Assembly: GCF_943734655.1 (NCBI RefSeq)
Contig: NC_071354.1
Location: 43,067,744 to 43,131,743, forward strand
Source of the DNA: Sabethes cyaneus
Taxonomy: Eukaryota > Arthropoda > Insecta > Diptera > Culicidae
Reading direction: 5' to 3'
DNA: 64,000 bases
In this document: positions 30,241 to 41,034 of the stretch, one piece after another
Layout: every line of letters begins with the position of its first letter
Position numbering within the stretch: position 1 is the first letter of the stretch
Program-made: the position numbers and the translations under genes
The notes under the pieces: model-generated
Told to the model about the DNA's origin: nothing
What the model saw: only the letters and a program-made list of their open reading frames with translations
Database searches by the model: none

Positions 30241-33200
30241 AACAGTGAGCATGCTGGAATAGCCCTGTACCCCTCTTTCTGCCAGGGAGTGGGCACGCAC
30301 CGGTGGTGGTGATTAGGTATTAATTCCGTTGTGAGGCAGGTCGGGTAAGTAGTAATTATTTATTAACTGCTTCAATGCATTTTAGATTAAGGAGCGTTTT
30401 GTAGAGCTAAACATCATTAAATTGGCAGTCATATTTTCAGTAGTGATTAATACCAATTTACTGACGTGTAGCTATCGTCTTTAGCAACTACATTGCAAAC
30501 GGCAAACTTTTATCATACTGGACCACACCATGTTTTTTTCGCTCCAAAGACGACCATGTGTGCCACTGCGAATGCGATAAATCTCTACGCTCAGTGCAGT
30601 ACTCCACATCACATCACAGCCAGTGCACAGTGCACATACGAGCCAGTACCGATAGTGACCTTATAGGTCGGTTTCCCTTTTTTTCCCCAATGATCGTTCC
30701 GGGTGTGTATACTACGTGCAACTCCCACACGGCTCAGAACGGTTTTGTTTTGATTTATTCCTGACGTTCGTCCTCCCGTATATGGGATTGTGGCACCATG
30801 CACTTCGCTCTGAACCGCGACTGTTTCGCGCAGCAGTTTGTTTATACAAAGTTGTTATCAACCTAATAAAATCATAACCGCCTAGCAGTTGTTGGTTGTT
30901 TGTGCAAGTGAAGCCTTTCTCGAAAATAGCATTTCTCCAATGTGGCAACACTAGGTGTGGCCCACAATGAAATATCGGTTGCACCCCTGCTCCGTCGTAC
31001 TGTTAAGGATAAGAGATGTTGATACTAGTTATATTTGTTTATTGCGATTTGGTGCCAATTCCAGTTAAAGGCTGTGGTGAACTTTCACTGCTGTGGCTTT
31101 GGATTCGATTCCCCAAAGAGGTTGAAGATTTTTCTTGATTAGCACTGGGACCCAGCATCTCATTGAGCCTGTCCCACAACATGCAAAATGTGTCAATAAG
31201 CGATATCAATTCGCTATTTATAATAAATTGTTCCCAACCTTCGAGCCTGTCTCGTGTAACTACTTACTTCATACTTATGCAGCGTATTGAACTGTTATCG
31301 CTTAAATCCGATTCCACATCATAGTCGACCTCATTCTCGACAAAGGCAGCTTTCAAAGTGATTGGAAAGTCAGCACTTTGGGAATGAAATCTACCCAAAC
31401 AAGACATTGTCACACTCACACTCCACTTGCTGGTTTGCTGGTTGCTGGAGCTCGATCGTGTGGAGATACGCATCTATCGCAATTACAATAATGGAAAAAA
31501 ATAAAGCGGGCAAATTTATTCCACATATCGCTTAAATCGAACCAATTGAGCTGATCGCTTATTGCTCCGGCTAGCCTCGTTGCTGTAAATTTGTCACCCA
31601 TCCAATTCATTCCGGGCTTCGGAGTCCGGAGAAAAAGTTTTTTTTGGGAAGGGGCGTAAGAGGGAGGGATGGAGGCAAGGATGTAGAGAGACCAAACGAC
31701 CCAATCGGCAATATCGTGCACAGACTTGAGAGGACAGAACCCTTTTTGCGAATTCAGCAAAATACACACCAACTAGCACAATTATTCGTAATAAACACAA
31801 GCAGAGAAAAAGGTCCATGCAAAGCCGCAAAACACACGAAAAGGTCACAACTTTGGTTGGTGTGTTTTGTTTGTCAATTAGAAAGCATTGTAGTCAGCAC
31901 AGAATTTCATGTTTATTCAGGTGAATCATTTACTACTCAATTAACTTTGGGTAATACCATTTCTATTTTGAGAATGTATTTCACGTCCAGCGTGGACTGC
32001 ACTGCTAGATGGATACGTACATTCATTTCGAGCGATGAAAAGCGGACAGTGAGTTGAAAGCGACATGGAGATGGAGCTGCTTAGTGGGACGGAACTTCGG
32101 TTCGGGACTTGCCCTGCCACATTGACGGTTCTTTCTGCGTAACAGATGCTGATTATGGTTGCTTTGCAAGCAATGGGCAAAAATGTCCGCCTGTAACGAG
32201 GCCAAAAGACGAGCCCCGATACCGAAAAGGTACCTGTACCGCCCCCGGTTGACCACCGCCAACCGCGCCCCGGTGTACGACTGGGTCCTGACCGGCCCGG
32301 TTTCAGTTGGATGGATAGCAATTTGCTTGGGCGGTTTTTTTTTTTTGCTTTCTAGCTTTGTCCTAGCTGACCGGAAAATCTAAGGGAAAAGAGGAAATGA
32401 ACGAGATCTGCAACCACGATTGCGGCGCTGTATAGGCACAACCGAATGGCAACGCTGCATTGAGATGCGGAACAGATCCTTTCAGGATTTTGGTACGTCC
32501 CTCGAAAAAGAAACCGGGCGGGTTGGGTAACGAGAAGTTTTCATTTTGCTCAATTTTCCCTCGTCATCGGATGAAACAGCTGCCATGTTCGGGGCAATTT
32601 TGCTTTTATTTTTTTTCCCTTGTGTGAATCTTCTCTAGCCATCTCCGCTGGCTGTGAGCGAAATTGAGCAACTTTTTTGACAATTTGCTGTGTCCATTTT
32701 AATGACAAGGTCAAGTGGCAGAAAATTGTCGGTTCCAGGATGGCAAAACTGATTAAGGAAGAAAATTGACAACTAAATTTTCAACTGTTTTTAGTATCCC
32801 TGTCAATTGGTAGGAAATCTAACAATGTTTTGCCACTTTTCTCACATAAACTTAGTTTTAGAACTAAGGCACCACTTGAAAGGGAATGTTTCCTGTGAAA
32901 AAGGGTTTCATTCAATTACGTTTCACAACGACACACGCTTGTTGGGAGAGAACTGGGAAAATCCTTTATTTGCCGTTAAGTGGAAAGTGGACACAATATA
33001 ATCTGACAGAAGGGAAAGACTATTAATTGGGTTCAGGTCCTGAAATGGTTCTTGTATTTACAGATTTCCACCCAAGCACAGGCGCACGTTCCCGATTGCT
33101 TACCGCAAGGTATTTGCAGTGAAATTTATTGGACAAATTTGTCCCGGTGTTTGCACACACGTGCCTTAATGGAAATAAACTCTCCGGTCTGGTCAGTGCT

Positions 33201-34084
33201 ATTTTCGTTTGCCGAAAAGTTGAGATGAGTGAAAGCGAAATTGGAACCGCGCACAAATATGTCGTTTGTCCGGCGAAGTATTTACTGGCACGAATCGACG
33301 ACGACGACGGGCGCTGCACTGTTTGTTCTGTGGAATGGTTTTTGTCTTGAGTGGAACTCCGGGACGAATTAAAGCGAGGGTGTTCTTTGAGAAGCTACTC
33401 CGAGACGTAGCCATTAAAGATACGCATTAAATTGAATGACATTTGATCGAGGACCAGTATAGTCAACGAGGATTCTCGAAATTGGATAAGGTTTGAAGAA
33501 ATATAATTTATATTTTCAAATAAATTGTGTCATTTGATAACTATCGACCGTTTGAAATTACGCATCCGTTGCGTTTGGATAATCTAATGGTTGGGATAAT
33601 CCCAACTGGACGAACCATCTATTAGTTGAAAACCCCATTGAAACCCGATTTAATCCACTTGTGGTGAAAGGAACTATCTTAGGCTATTATCCTGCAAAAT
33701 CCTGCAAAAGCAAGTATCAGCTGTCTGTATCCTCAAAAGTTATAGTTATTTTAAAAAATGCTTTTTAAGTGCTTTTCACATACAAATCATTATATTTCGA
33801 CAACCATAAGAGATAGACAGTTACTATATTCGACAAAGTTACATATTTGAGTATATTCTACAACTTTTTTAAAGACATCGTATTTTTGGTCCGCGATTAA
33901 AACTCTTTTTTTTAATCACCCTAATATATGAGCGGCGCTGAACTGTTCATTTTCTGCTGTGAACCGATTCAAATCAGCGGCTCATGCTTCACGATTCATT
34001 TGTCTTTGTCATTTGTTCGCTAAGTTGACAGTTCGGTAGATTACGATCCGCAAATCAAACTTCGTGTTAGCTTCGGGTTCGTTC
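30241..34084. other. Unique-looking DNA, no gene recognised
   Basis: No transposon ends or tandem arrays were seen. A G+C-richer part at about 32050-32320 contains overlapping frames of up to 126 codons (minus) and 74 codons (plus) without known motifs. GGATTCGATTCCCC near 31097 recalls a pol III B box, but no A box accompanies it. Around 33580 a short palindrome TTGGGATAATCCCAA occurs. It could be regulatory or intronic DNA of a host gene. Confidence 0.4.
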
Positions 34085-34171
34085 GAAGTCTTTTCATTTA
34101 ACTATGGTCGTACCGATCCATATACTTCATATAATTCATTCAACAGTGATCGTATCAAATCATTCTAATTA

Positions 34172-34359
34172 CACTCAGGTCTTTTTTTACACGGTTTTTT
34201 TTCGATTACTCAAGAACGGTGCAACTTAGGGACCATTTACAAAATACGTGACGAATGTCGGGCCTCTCTCAAATGTATTCAGAAATAAATGAAAGACCGC
34301 TAAGTTGCCCCGTTCTTAATATTCTAAAAAACAAACCGTGTAAAAAAAGTACTTGAGTG
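34172..34359. mobile_element. 188-bp TA-flanked MITE (CACTCAAGT family)
   Basis: The ends are CACTCAGGTCTTTTTTTACA and, complemented, CACTCAAGTACTTTTTTTAC. They are followed by CACGGTTT, and TA lies outside each end (34170-34171, 34360-34361). The arms pair for about 60 bp (ACTCAAGAACGG...GCAACTTAG with its partner). The terminal bases match those of 26075-26223. Confidence 0.87.
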
Positions 34360-34404
34360 TATCGATTAGCTTCGGGCTACGACGCTGGCCGGACAATTTC
34401 GGCT

Positions 34405-34530
34405 GGACGGTGCTGCTATAGAGTCAGTGGAATCGTTGCGCTAGGGGCTAGGTTGTCCCGTACTCTAATAACCGGCTGCGAAGTCTGTCGATAAAGAAGG
34501 GTCAAGTTCTTAAGGACGTTAATATCCAGG
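34405..34530 (-). mobile_element. Short retroposon, copy 1
   Basis: The complement of this stretch contains CGTCCTTAAGAACTTGACCC, TTCTTTATCGACAGACTTCG, CGGTTATTAGAGTAC and CTGACTCTATAGCAGCACCG. The same text lies at 37735-37890 and 55567-55700. The 55-kb copy has target duplications, so this is one dispersed family. Confidence 0.65.
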
Positions 34531-35363
34531 GTTTTGCTTTTTTTCGTTTTACTTAGCAATGGTCGTACCAAATCAATTAATTGATCTATGGTCGTACCGA
34601 ACCATATACTTCACACTGACGATAAACACACACTTCACTTAACAATAAATGTACTGAAAAATTAAACAGTATGCAGACTTTGGAGATATCTTGGTTAAAG
34701 TTTTATTAAATGGCGAAAGATGCACATTTGCAAAGACGTGTATAACAAAGCAAACAACAGGTATGGCTATTCAGAAATCTTCTACCATAGTCCCGACCTT
34801 GAGGGCCCTTGAACCGGATGCTAAAAAACCCTCTCGCACTTAGGACCCCTGTGCTTACCCTGTGCTTACCCTGTATTTACCCCGATTACCTGACGTTCCC
34901 AACGTGATCCGGAGCTGTACCTGAGTGTACCGAATTTGGTCCTCACATCCGCCGCTGCCTCCACGATCGTCAACCCCGAAGCTGAGAGAGCGTCCCTGCC
35001 ATCGACGCCATCGCAGTAACGTCGCGTCGTCGCCATCGCGCTTGACAGAAGCCCTGAGTTAGCCCGCAGTCGGAACGCCAGAAGTTAGCCATCGAACCCC
35101 GTTCTAACGTCGCCGACCTGACCGTAAGTGAATCCCGGTCAGTATCTCCGCCGGAGGTGAATTTCCCAGATACCAAAAGGTAGGAGTTACCGAGGGAAAG
35201 TCGTGAATAAAAGGGAATAGTTTGAGCAGAAGGTTTCAAGTGTTTTCTTGACAGTAAGTCGCGAACGTTTGCCGTCCCTGAGGCTTGATTTAGGGGGTTT
35301 CGTAAATGCTGGGTAGTTACGACCCCGTCAGTTACACTTTGGCGATTAGTGTTTGAATCATGC
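34531..35363. other. Unassigned G+C-richer block inside the satellite region
   Basis: From about 34900 to 35340 the sequence is G+C-rich and free of satellite units. A 131-codon minus-strand frame has no known motif. The phrase TTACACTTTGGCGATTAG near 35330 resembles an LTR end followed by a primer-binding site, but I found no second LTR or matching left end. Undecided. Confidence 0.3.
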
Positions 35364-35675
35364 AAAAATTGTGTTTTATTTGTACGAGAGGCCCCCGCCT
35401 TCCAGAGTAGGGCAGGGTCTCAAACCATCATAGAAAAAACTGCTGCCTCAAAAAACACTTACATGCCAAATTTGATTCAATTTTCTTGATTAGTTCTTGA
35501 GTTATGCAGAAATTTGTGTTTCATTTGTAGGCGTCTCTAACCATCGTAAGAACCTTCCCCGGCCCCAAAAACCCCTGAATACAAATTTTTGCGCCTATCG
35601 GTTCAGTAGTTTCCGAGCCTATAAGGCACATACAGGCAGACAGAAATTCATTTTTATAGGTATAGATAGATTTAG
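35364..35675 (+). repeat. Dispersed insect repeat, copy 2 (3' part)
   Basis: Shares long stretches with 2655-2968: ACATGCCAAATTTG, GTTATGCAGAAATTTGTGTT, CCCCAAAAACCCCT and the terminal AGACAGAAATTCATTTTTAT then AGGTATAGAT. It abuts a LINE scrap on its right. Confidence 0.75.
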
Positions 35676-35679
35676 TTGT

Positions 35680-35935
35680 CACTTCAAGGACCCTTATACG
35701 ATAAAAACTTTATACGTTGCATATGTAAGATCCATTGTTTGGTCCCCTTACAAAGATTCGCATTACAGTCGTATCGAATGTATACAAAAACAATTTCTAT
35801 TGTATGCACTCTGGAAGCTGCGCTGGCATTCATTTCCTCTTCCAACGTATGAATCTAGGTGTATGCTCGTCAACATCGAAACACCTAGACAATGAGAGAG
35901 ATCAATTAAGATACCAACATAGAGTAAGAATGTAG
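35680..35935 (+). pseudogene. Jockey-type LINE, C-terminal scrap
   Basis: Frame with SCHFKDPYTIKTLYVAYV, SIVWSPYKDSHYSRIECIQK and PTYESRCMLVNIETPRQ. These are the conserved steps (DPYTIK.LY...VR, Y....IE..QK, YE.RC.L..IETL) of the C-terminal domain of Jockey-group ORF2. Both ends are broken and satellite units resume after it. Confidence 0.75.
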
Positions 35936-36453
35936 TCTACAAAGCTTTTCGAAATAAATAATAAAAAATCATTTCTCCGTGGTCTTACCGGACCATTCAA
36001 TTCTATGCCACAAATAATCATTTCATTTACTAATGGTATACTTAACCGTTTGGATTAAATGCCATACGGAATCATTTTATTCACCAATAATGGTCATATC
36101 GAACCATTACATTCATCTATGGTGGTACCGGAGCATATACATCACTAACAATGATCGGTCCGAATCATTTTTCTTATCAATGGTCGAACTGAACCAATTA
36201 ATTCATCTATGGTCGTACCGAACCATATACTTTTTTTTTCCTTGTTGGGGACCTTGGACCACTGCGACCAGTTCTTTGATCTATTGTGGTGTGTCCTCTT
36301 TTGCTGTATGCCTTTACTTATGAACAGCTACTATGTTGTTTAGTAATTGTTATTTTAATTGAAGGCATCATCCCAACACGGTAATATGTTGAGAATAAAT
36401 TGTATTACTTTCTGAGGAGAACTAGCCCATATTTCCGAAGGCTCCAACAGTCC

Positions 36454-37014
36454 TTAATCAAGAAATTTGCGCCTTTTATTGAATAATGCCGTGCATTCGC
36501 ACAGTATATGATGAGCACTTTCACACTCTAGATTGCAGAAACGACATCTATCATCTAACTCGTCTAACTCGACTAACTCGTCTGCTCTTTCATTACCTTC
36601 TATACCACAGTGCCCGGGAACCCAAAAGAGGTTTACACTGTTGTGTGTAGATAGCTGTTGAAGCAGTTTTACACAGTCCCAGACTAATTTGGAAGTGCAA
36701 GCAATAGATTTTAGAGCTCTCAGAGCTGCTTGACTGTCTGAGAAAATACAAATATTTGCATACCTATATTTTCTCTTCAAGCAGATTGAAGTACATTCTA
36801 GAATAGCATATATTTCGGCTTGAAAGACCGTTGGCCATTGGCCTATTGTCACTGACCTATTCAGTCCAGGACCAGTAATGCCAGCCCCCACTCGGTCTGC
36901 CAATTTCGAACAATCAGTGTAAAAAGTTATTGGACCATCTCTGGCATAAGGGCCCCCTCGATCGATCTGGTTCCTGGATGCTAAATAAATGGTCAAAATC
37001 GAATTTTTTTCCAT
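36454..37014 (-). pseudogene. LINE RNase H domain
   Basis: The frame of 186 codons has all RNase H landmarks in order. ITFYTDCSK carries the first Asp (about residue 32), FQAEIYAI the Glu (about 65), IFSDSQAALRAL the second Asp (about 93), and WVPGHCGIEGNERAD the last His/Asp region (about 135-150). A zinc-knuckle-like CRFCNLECESAHHILCEC follows near the C-terminus. The domain degrades RNA in RNA:DNA hybrids during retrotransposition in LINE groups that carry it. The domain itself looks intact but is cut off from a working RT by a frameshift near 37085. Confidence 0.88.
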
Positions 37015-37084
37015 TAGATCTTCAGCTTGAAAAATAAGAGGATTAATTTCAAATTCCTTTAGGATACTTAGGTGGCCTTTTAGA

Positions 37085-37660
37085 TCACCACTGAAAAGAT
37101 TTGATTCGTCTGAGTCTTATTGCGTTTTTAACGGCGTCTAGTTGAATGACCTGAGATAATGGCAGCAGATTTAATAGAGCATCTAGGGCTTTAGACGGAG
37201 TACTACCCATTGCTCCTGTTATAGCGATAGTAGCGAGCCTTTGCAGCTTTCCAAGTTTAATTTCAATCGTTTTTTGTTTCGTTTTCGGCCACCAAATTAA
37301 TGCTGCGTATGTGATTCTAGGTTTCACTATAGCCGAGTAAATCCAATGTATCATTTTTGGCCTAAGACCCCATTTTTTACCGAACATTCTTTTACATGCC
37401 CAAAAAGCACTAGTAGCTTTGTTGATCACTTGTTCGATATGTGTATTCCAGTTAAGTTTTTTATCTAGAGTAATTCCAAGACACTTAGTTTCTGTAGAAA
37501 ACGGTAGAGGAGTTTGGTCTAAGTGCAAAGTTATGAAGTTAGTTTTATTTCCTTTTGTAAATGGTACAATTGTGGTCTTACTAGGATTTATATTCAGTCC
37601 TTCTTTTTTGCACCATGAAAGGGTGAAACTTAATGCTGTTTGCATTCGTTCTGAGACTGT
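37085..37660 (-). pseudogene. LINE reverse transcriptase, thumb region
   Basis: The 186-codon frame starts inside RT after the catalytic Asp pair. It contains WCKKEGLNINPSKTTIVPF, TKCLGITLDKKLNWNTHIEQV, CKRMFGKKWGLRPKMIHWIY and VKPRITYAALIWWPKT. This series (GL..NP.KT, LGI.LD..L.W..H, WGL.P....W.Y....RP...YA...WWP) is typical of LINEs with RNase H. It is 5'-truncated. A shift near 37085-37100 separates it from the RNase H frame; the text between still translates in another frame. Confidence 0.85.
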
Positions 37661-37734
37661 ATACTTACCATATACTTTATTCAGTAATCATCGAACTGAT
37701 ACATTCCATGTCTAAGTCGTAAACAAAGATAAGC

Positions 37735-37890
37735 AAAGCCATGGGTATAAACGTCCTTCAAAACTTGACCCTTCTTTATCGACAGACTTCGCAGTCGGTT
37801 ATTAGAGTACAGAAAAATTACGAAGCTAGTGCAAAAATCCTATTAACTCTCCTATTAACTCTGTAGCGGCACCGCCCAGTCGAGATTCTA
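37735..37890 (+). mobile_element. Short retroposon, copy 2
   Basis: Contains ACGTCCTTCAAAACTTGACC, CTTCTTTATCGACAGACTTC, GGTTATTAGAGTACAG and AGCGGCACCGCCCAGTCGAG, matching the complement of 34405-34530 and the copy at 55567-55700. Boundaries are approximate. Confidence 0.65.
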
Positions 37891-38265
37891 ACATACCGAG
37901 CGGGCATGTCTATGTCGCATTAAACCATTTGGTCATACCGAACCATTTTGAATAAATGCCATACGAAGTCAAGTTCGCCCCGAACCATTCCAGCAGAGGT
38001 CGTACCGAATTATTTCACTTTATGACCAAACAGAAATATTTTAGTTACCAATGGTCGTATCGAACCATAGTTATATATATGGTCGCATCAAACATTCCAT
38101 TTATATTCAGAGTTCGGTATATCGGAATGTGTCTTTCATCGGAGTGATAAGGAGTAATGTAATAAACAAGCAATAACAACATACTTTACACGTTTAGTCA
38201 TCCAAAAGCTAATTCCCATGCGTTCTGTATAATTAAACATGGGTAAAATATTTTCCAAAAATTTA

Positions 38266-39886
38266 CCCTTTCTGTTTCAAACGTAGAACAGTCTCAAACT
38301 TCGAACACTTAAAAATAAAATGCTCGTTAGCATCGCTAATATGATAAAATATTATGCTTATTATACACCACCGTGTTCGTTAGAATAACCTCTATCCGGT
38401 GAGGTATGACATTGAATTATAGGACTTCTTGTAAGAAATCAGCAGGCGCTGGAAAAAAGTGAGAACTCAGATTTCAACTTGGTTCGCACACTCTTAGCAT
38501 TTCGTGCAAAAGTAGTGGTTTTTTTGTTTGCATTATTTTCCAATTTTAGAATGGTTACCTTTCTACTTCGCAATTATTAGGTAAGTGCAAAATATATTTG
38601 GACTTTGGCATAGTTAAAATACAATATTTCATGCATTATTTCAAAGATATTGGATAAATTAAAGTGTACGAAGTTTAAATCACGTTTTGAGGAGTGGTAA
38701 TATTAGGTTTTTCCGGGTTTTCCTTCGGGAAAATGAATTGTCTGCATTGTACATCTGCATTGTAATTGTCTGCAAAGCTATACAAAGTCAATTTGCTTTA
38801 GATTTGGTACATGGAGTGCGAAAATATTAGCAATTGTGTGCAGAAGTACGGATTGAAACTAATTATTGTGTGAATAATTGAAATCATACTGTTAGGTGGA
38901 TTTAAAAAGACAGTGTTTAGAAAAAGGATAAAATTTCACTTATTTAAATTGAATGACACTTAAAACATTAATACTTATTAAAGTAATACAAGCGTTCGAT
39001 GTCTGAGACTGAAATATTCCAGCTTTGAATGTCGACCATGAAAGTGCTCGAAGTTCGAATCAAAACCGAACTGCAGATTTTCAGTTTTTTTCAATGTGAA
39101 TTAACATTTTATCCTCATTTTTAAAATTTTCACTCGAAAACAGGCATTCAATTTATCGTTTCAAATGCGCGATATTCAATGAATTTTGCCTACTACGACT
39201 TATAACCTAGCAAAAGAGATACGAGAAAGTTTTATACATATGTATTGTCGCTGGGCAGGTGTGTGAGGGCAGGTTATCCATATTTTCCTTTATCCCTAAG
39301 AACATGCGGTCATGATTTGTTCATTTTTAGTTTTTCGTAACACGAGTTTATCCTCTCTTTGTTGCGAGAGGATAAAGCAGTATCAGCCGTTTTTTAGAGA
39401 CGAAAATACACAGGTTACTATTGAATTTACCAAGCAACCAGCCAACAAGAGAGAGACATATAAAACAACCGAATTTATGTATTTGGGTATCACCATGGGT
39501 TTCATTATATACCTAGTAATGCATTAGAGTTTCGCGCCAATTCCACCTGCGATTTATATTTTTCATGGTTCACTGAGTGAGAGGATAAATGTTTTTCAGG
39601 GAAAAATACAATGAGATATTATCAACTCTCATTCTGCAGCGGAAAAATGTTTTTCGTTCGCTTTGTACAAACAGATAAGCACAGAATCTAGTTGTCATAT
39701 GAGAATAATGGGTGAGCGAAAAACGTTTATCCTACATGTGAGTGAAAATTTTAATCACTGCTCGAAAATAATTAAATTTCCATGCTATTAAACCATTTAT
39801 GGGGGTAGAATAAAAATGTTTTTGGACATTTTTTTTCGAAGAAAGTTTCAGCATAGCTTAGGTATTCGAATTTTGAATCAGAACGG
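38266..39886. mobile_element. TA-flanked DNA element with TTCGAAGTTTGAATC motifs, copy A
   Basis: Collinear, in opposite orientation, with the 996-bp copy at 53303-54298. Shared landmarks include CACCGTGTTCGTTAGAATAA, AAAAGTGAGAACTCAGATTT, TTTCATGCATTATTTCAAAG and ATGTCTGAGACTGAAATATT. The right end TTTGAATCAGAACGG is followed by TA (39887-39888); the left end is less well preserved. About 600 bp at 39140-39765 are absent from the other copy, either an insertion here or a deletion there. Confidence 0.75.
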
Positions 39887-40510
39887 TACGTATGTAGTCA
39901 AAACTTTTATTTTCTTCTGCTTTTGTTGAAGCGCTTATTCATGTTGTAGTTTCTTTTGCTGGCAAATATTTTCCTTTTCTATAAGCTTCCATACTCGCTG
40001 AATTTTTATAGAGCTCAAAATTTACATATGCTTTTCGATAATAAAAAAATATTTGAGTGTTTGTAGATAACGTAGATGTAGATGTTAACAACGAAAACGG
40101 AAGAACTGAACAAAATCTTCCATCTATATCTAAAAGTGAGCGTGAGTATGTTTGTATGTTTATATGTTCCACCATAACTCCAGAACGCCTTGACCGATCT
40201 CCACCAAACTTGGCACACATGTTCCTTGGTATAAGAGAATCACCCCTGAAGGGGTTGACAACAGGGGGACCGAAATGTTTAGATGGTTCTCCCATACGTG
40301 ACGGTAGGACAAAAGGAGGAGCTGATGACCGGAGGTTGCTGACGAGAAGGGGAGAGTAACGACAATATGACTGTAGCAGTTTATCCGTACAATAGAAAAA
40401 ATAAGAATACGAAACACTAAACTGCAATGCTCGTAGCTGTAGATTTGTCAAGTGTAATTATGCACTGAATCTAATAACCTGTATAAAAAGTGTTCGATCA
40501 TTAGTGCTAA
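39887..40510. other. Repeat-like spacer upstream of the Helitron piece
   Basis: At about 40138-40240 the text GTTTGTATGTTTATATGTTC followed by a CCATAACTCCAGAACGCCTTG block resembles phrases common in dispersed insect repeats, but I found no second copy in the window. No credible gene. Confidence 0.35.
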
Positions 40511-40702
40511 TTGTTGTTGGCCAACTCTGAGTCACAGGGGAAATCAAGCAAACAGCCTGGAGTTCATCTGAGAACACTATGTTTTTCCCATGGTAAACTT
40601 TATGTGGCTTGCTCCAGAGTGGGCTCAGCCAATAATTTGTGCATATTTGCTCCTGGTGGTGACACTAAAAACATTGTTTACAAACAAGTTTTGTCTTCAA
40701 GT
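40511..40702 (+). pseudogene. Helitron PIF1-like helicase, C-terminal fragment
   Basis: Contains SESQGKSSKQPGVHLRT, LCFSHGKLYVACSRVGS and CIFAPGGDTKNIVYKQVL. These correspond to the last helicase motifs of the RepHel protein: the K-S-Q-G-Q-T region and the HGQLYVALSRV motif, then the family's K.KN.VY.EVL tail. RepHel replicates the transposon by rolling circle. Only about 62 codons remain, starting mid-motif, so it is non-functional. Downstream in-frame codons to 40855 are not helicase. Confidence 0.85.
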
Positions 40703-41034
40703 GAGATGAAAGCTACGCTGTGTTTAGAAAAGTACAATAACAAAACTATTCATTTCCTATGGGTGAGATGGCCATTGTTAAAAGCGGAATGTGCAAAAAA
40801 TGGAAAAATGGCTTTGTTTATCTTTCTTTATAGGGTTTTATATGGATTTCCGTAAAGAAAACACATGTACAGGTGGCCAGGTAGACAAAAGAGGGGGAAC
40901 TGACAAATGGGGAGGAACGTCCGAAAGAGGAACAAGCGTTGTATTTTTGCATTATAAGCATTTCGGTTACTATAGCCGATGTGCAAGTGGCTGTAAGACA
41001 AAGGCTCCCCGAGTAAAATCGGGCACTCAGCTAG
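40511..41034 (+). mobile_element. Helitron 3' end with CTAG terminus
   Basis: Coding remnants of the Helitron helicase are followed by a canonical 3' end. A hairpin CCCGA-gtaaaa-TCGGG (41008-41023) is followed by 7 nt and CTAG at 41031-41034, and the next base is T. Helitrons end in CTRR preceded by a short hairpin and insert between A and T, so all three features agree. The 5' part is missing, cut near 40511. Confidence 0.82.

Larger units (their letters stand above)
36233..37666 (-). mobile_element. 1.43-kb RNase H-bearing LINE fragment with target duplication
   Basis: The minus-strand LINE has its poly-A end as a T run at 36231-36239. It is flanked by ACCATATACTT (36222-36232 and 37667-37677). 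Because ACCATATACTT also occurs in neighbouring satellite units, the duplication is supported but not proof on its own. The coding remnants are the RT C-terminal part and an RNase H domain, which points to the I/LOA/R1-like LINE groups. Confidence 0.85.
34085..38115. repeat. Degenerate satellite of ATGGTCGTACCGAACCAT-like units, fragmented
   Basis: Imperfect units of 28-40 bp containing the near-palindrome TGGTCGTACCGAACCA followed by TATACTTCAT-like text occur at about 34095-34170, 34555-34625, 35980-36232, 37668-37715 and 37920-38110. The gaps are filled by later insertions listed separately. The pattern fits one old array broken apart by transposons. Open frames within it have no meaning. 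Confidence 0.7.

Noticed and set aside
31085..31170. tRNA or SINE suggested by GGATTCGATTCCCC
   Set aside because: There is no A box upstream, no cloverleaf stems and no second copy in the window.
34850..35345. Possible solo LTR ending near TTACA followed by TTTGGCGATTAG
   Set aside because: No second LTR, no TG start at a sensible distance, no target duplication and no gag/pol nearby.
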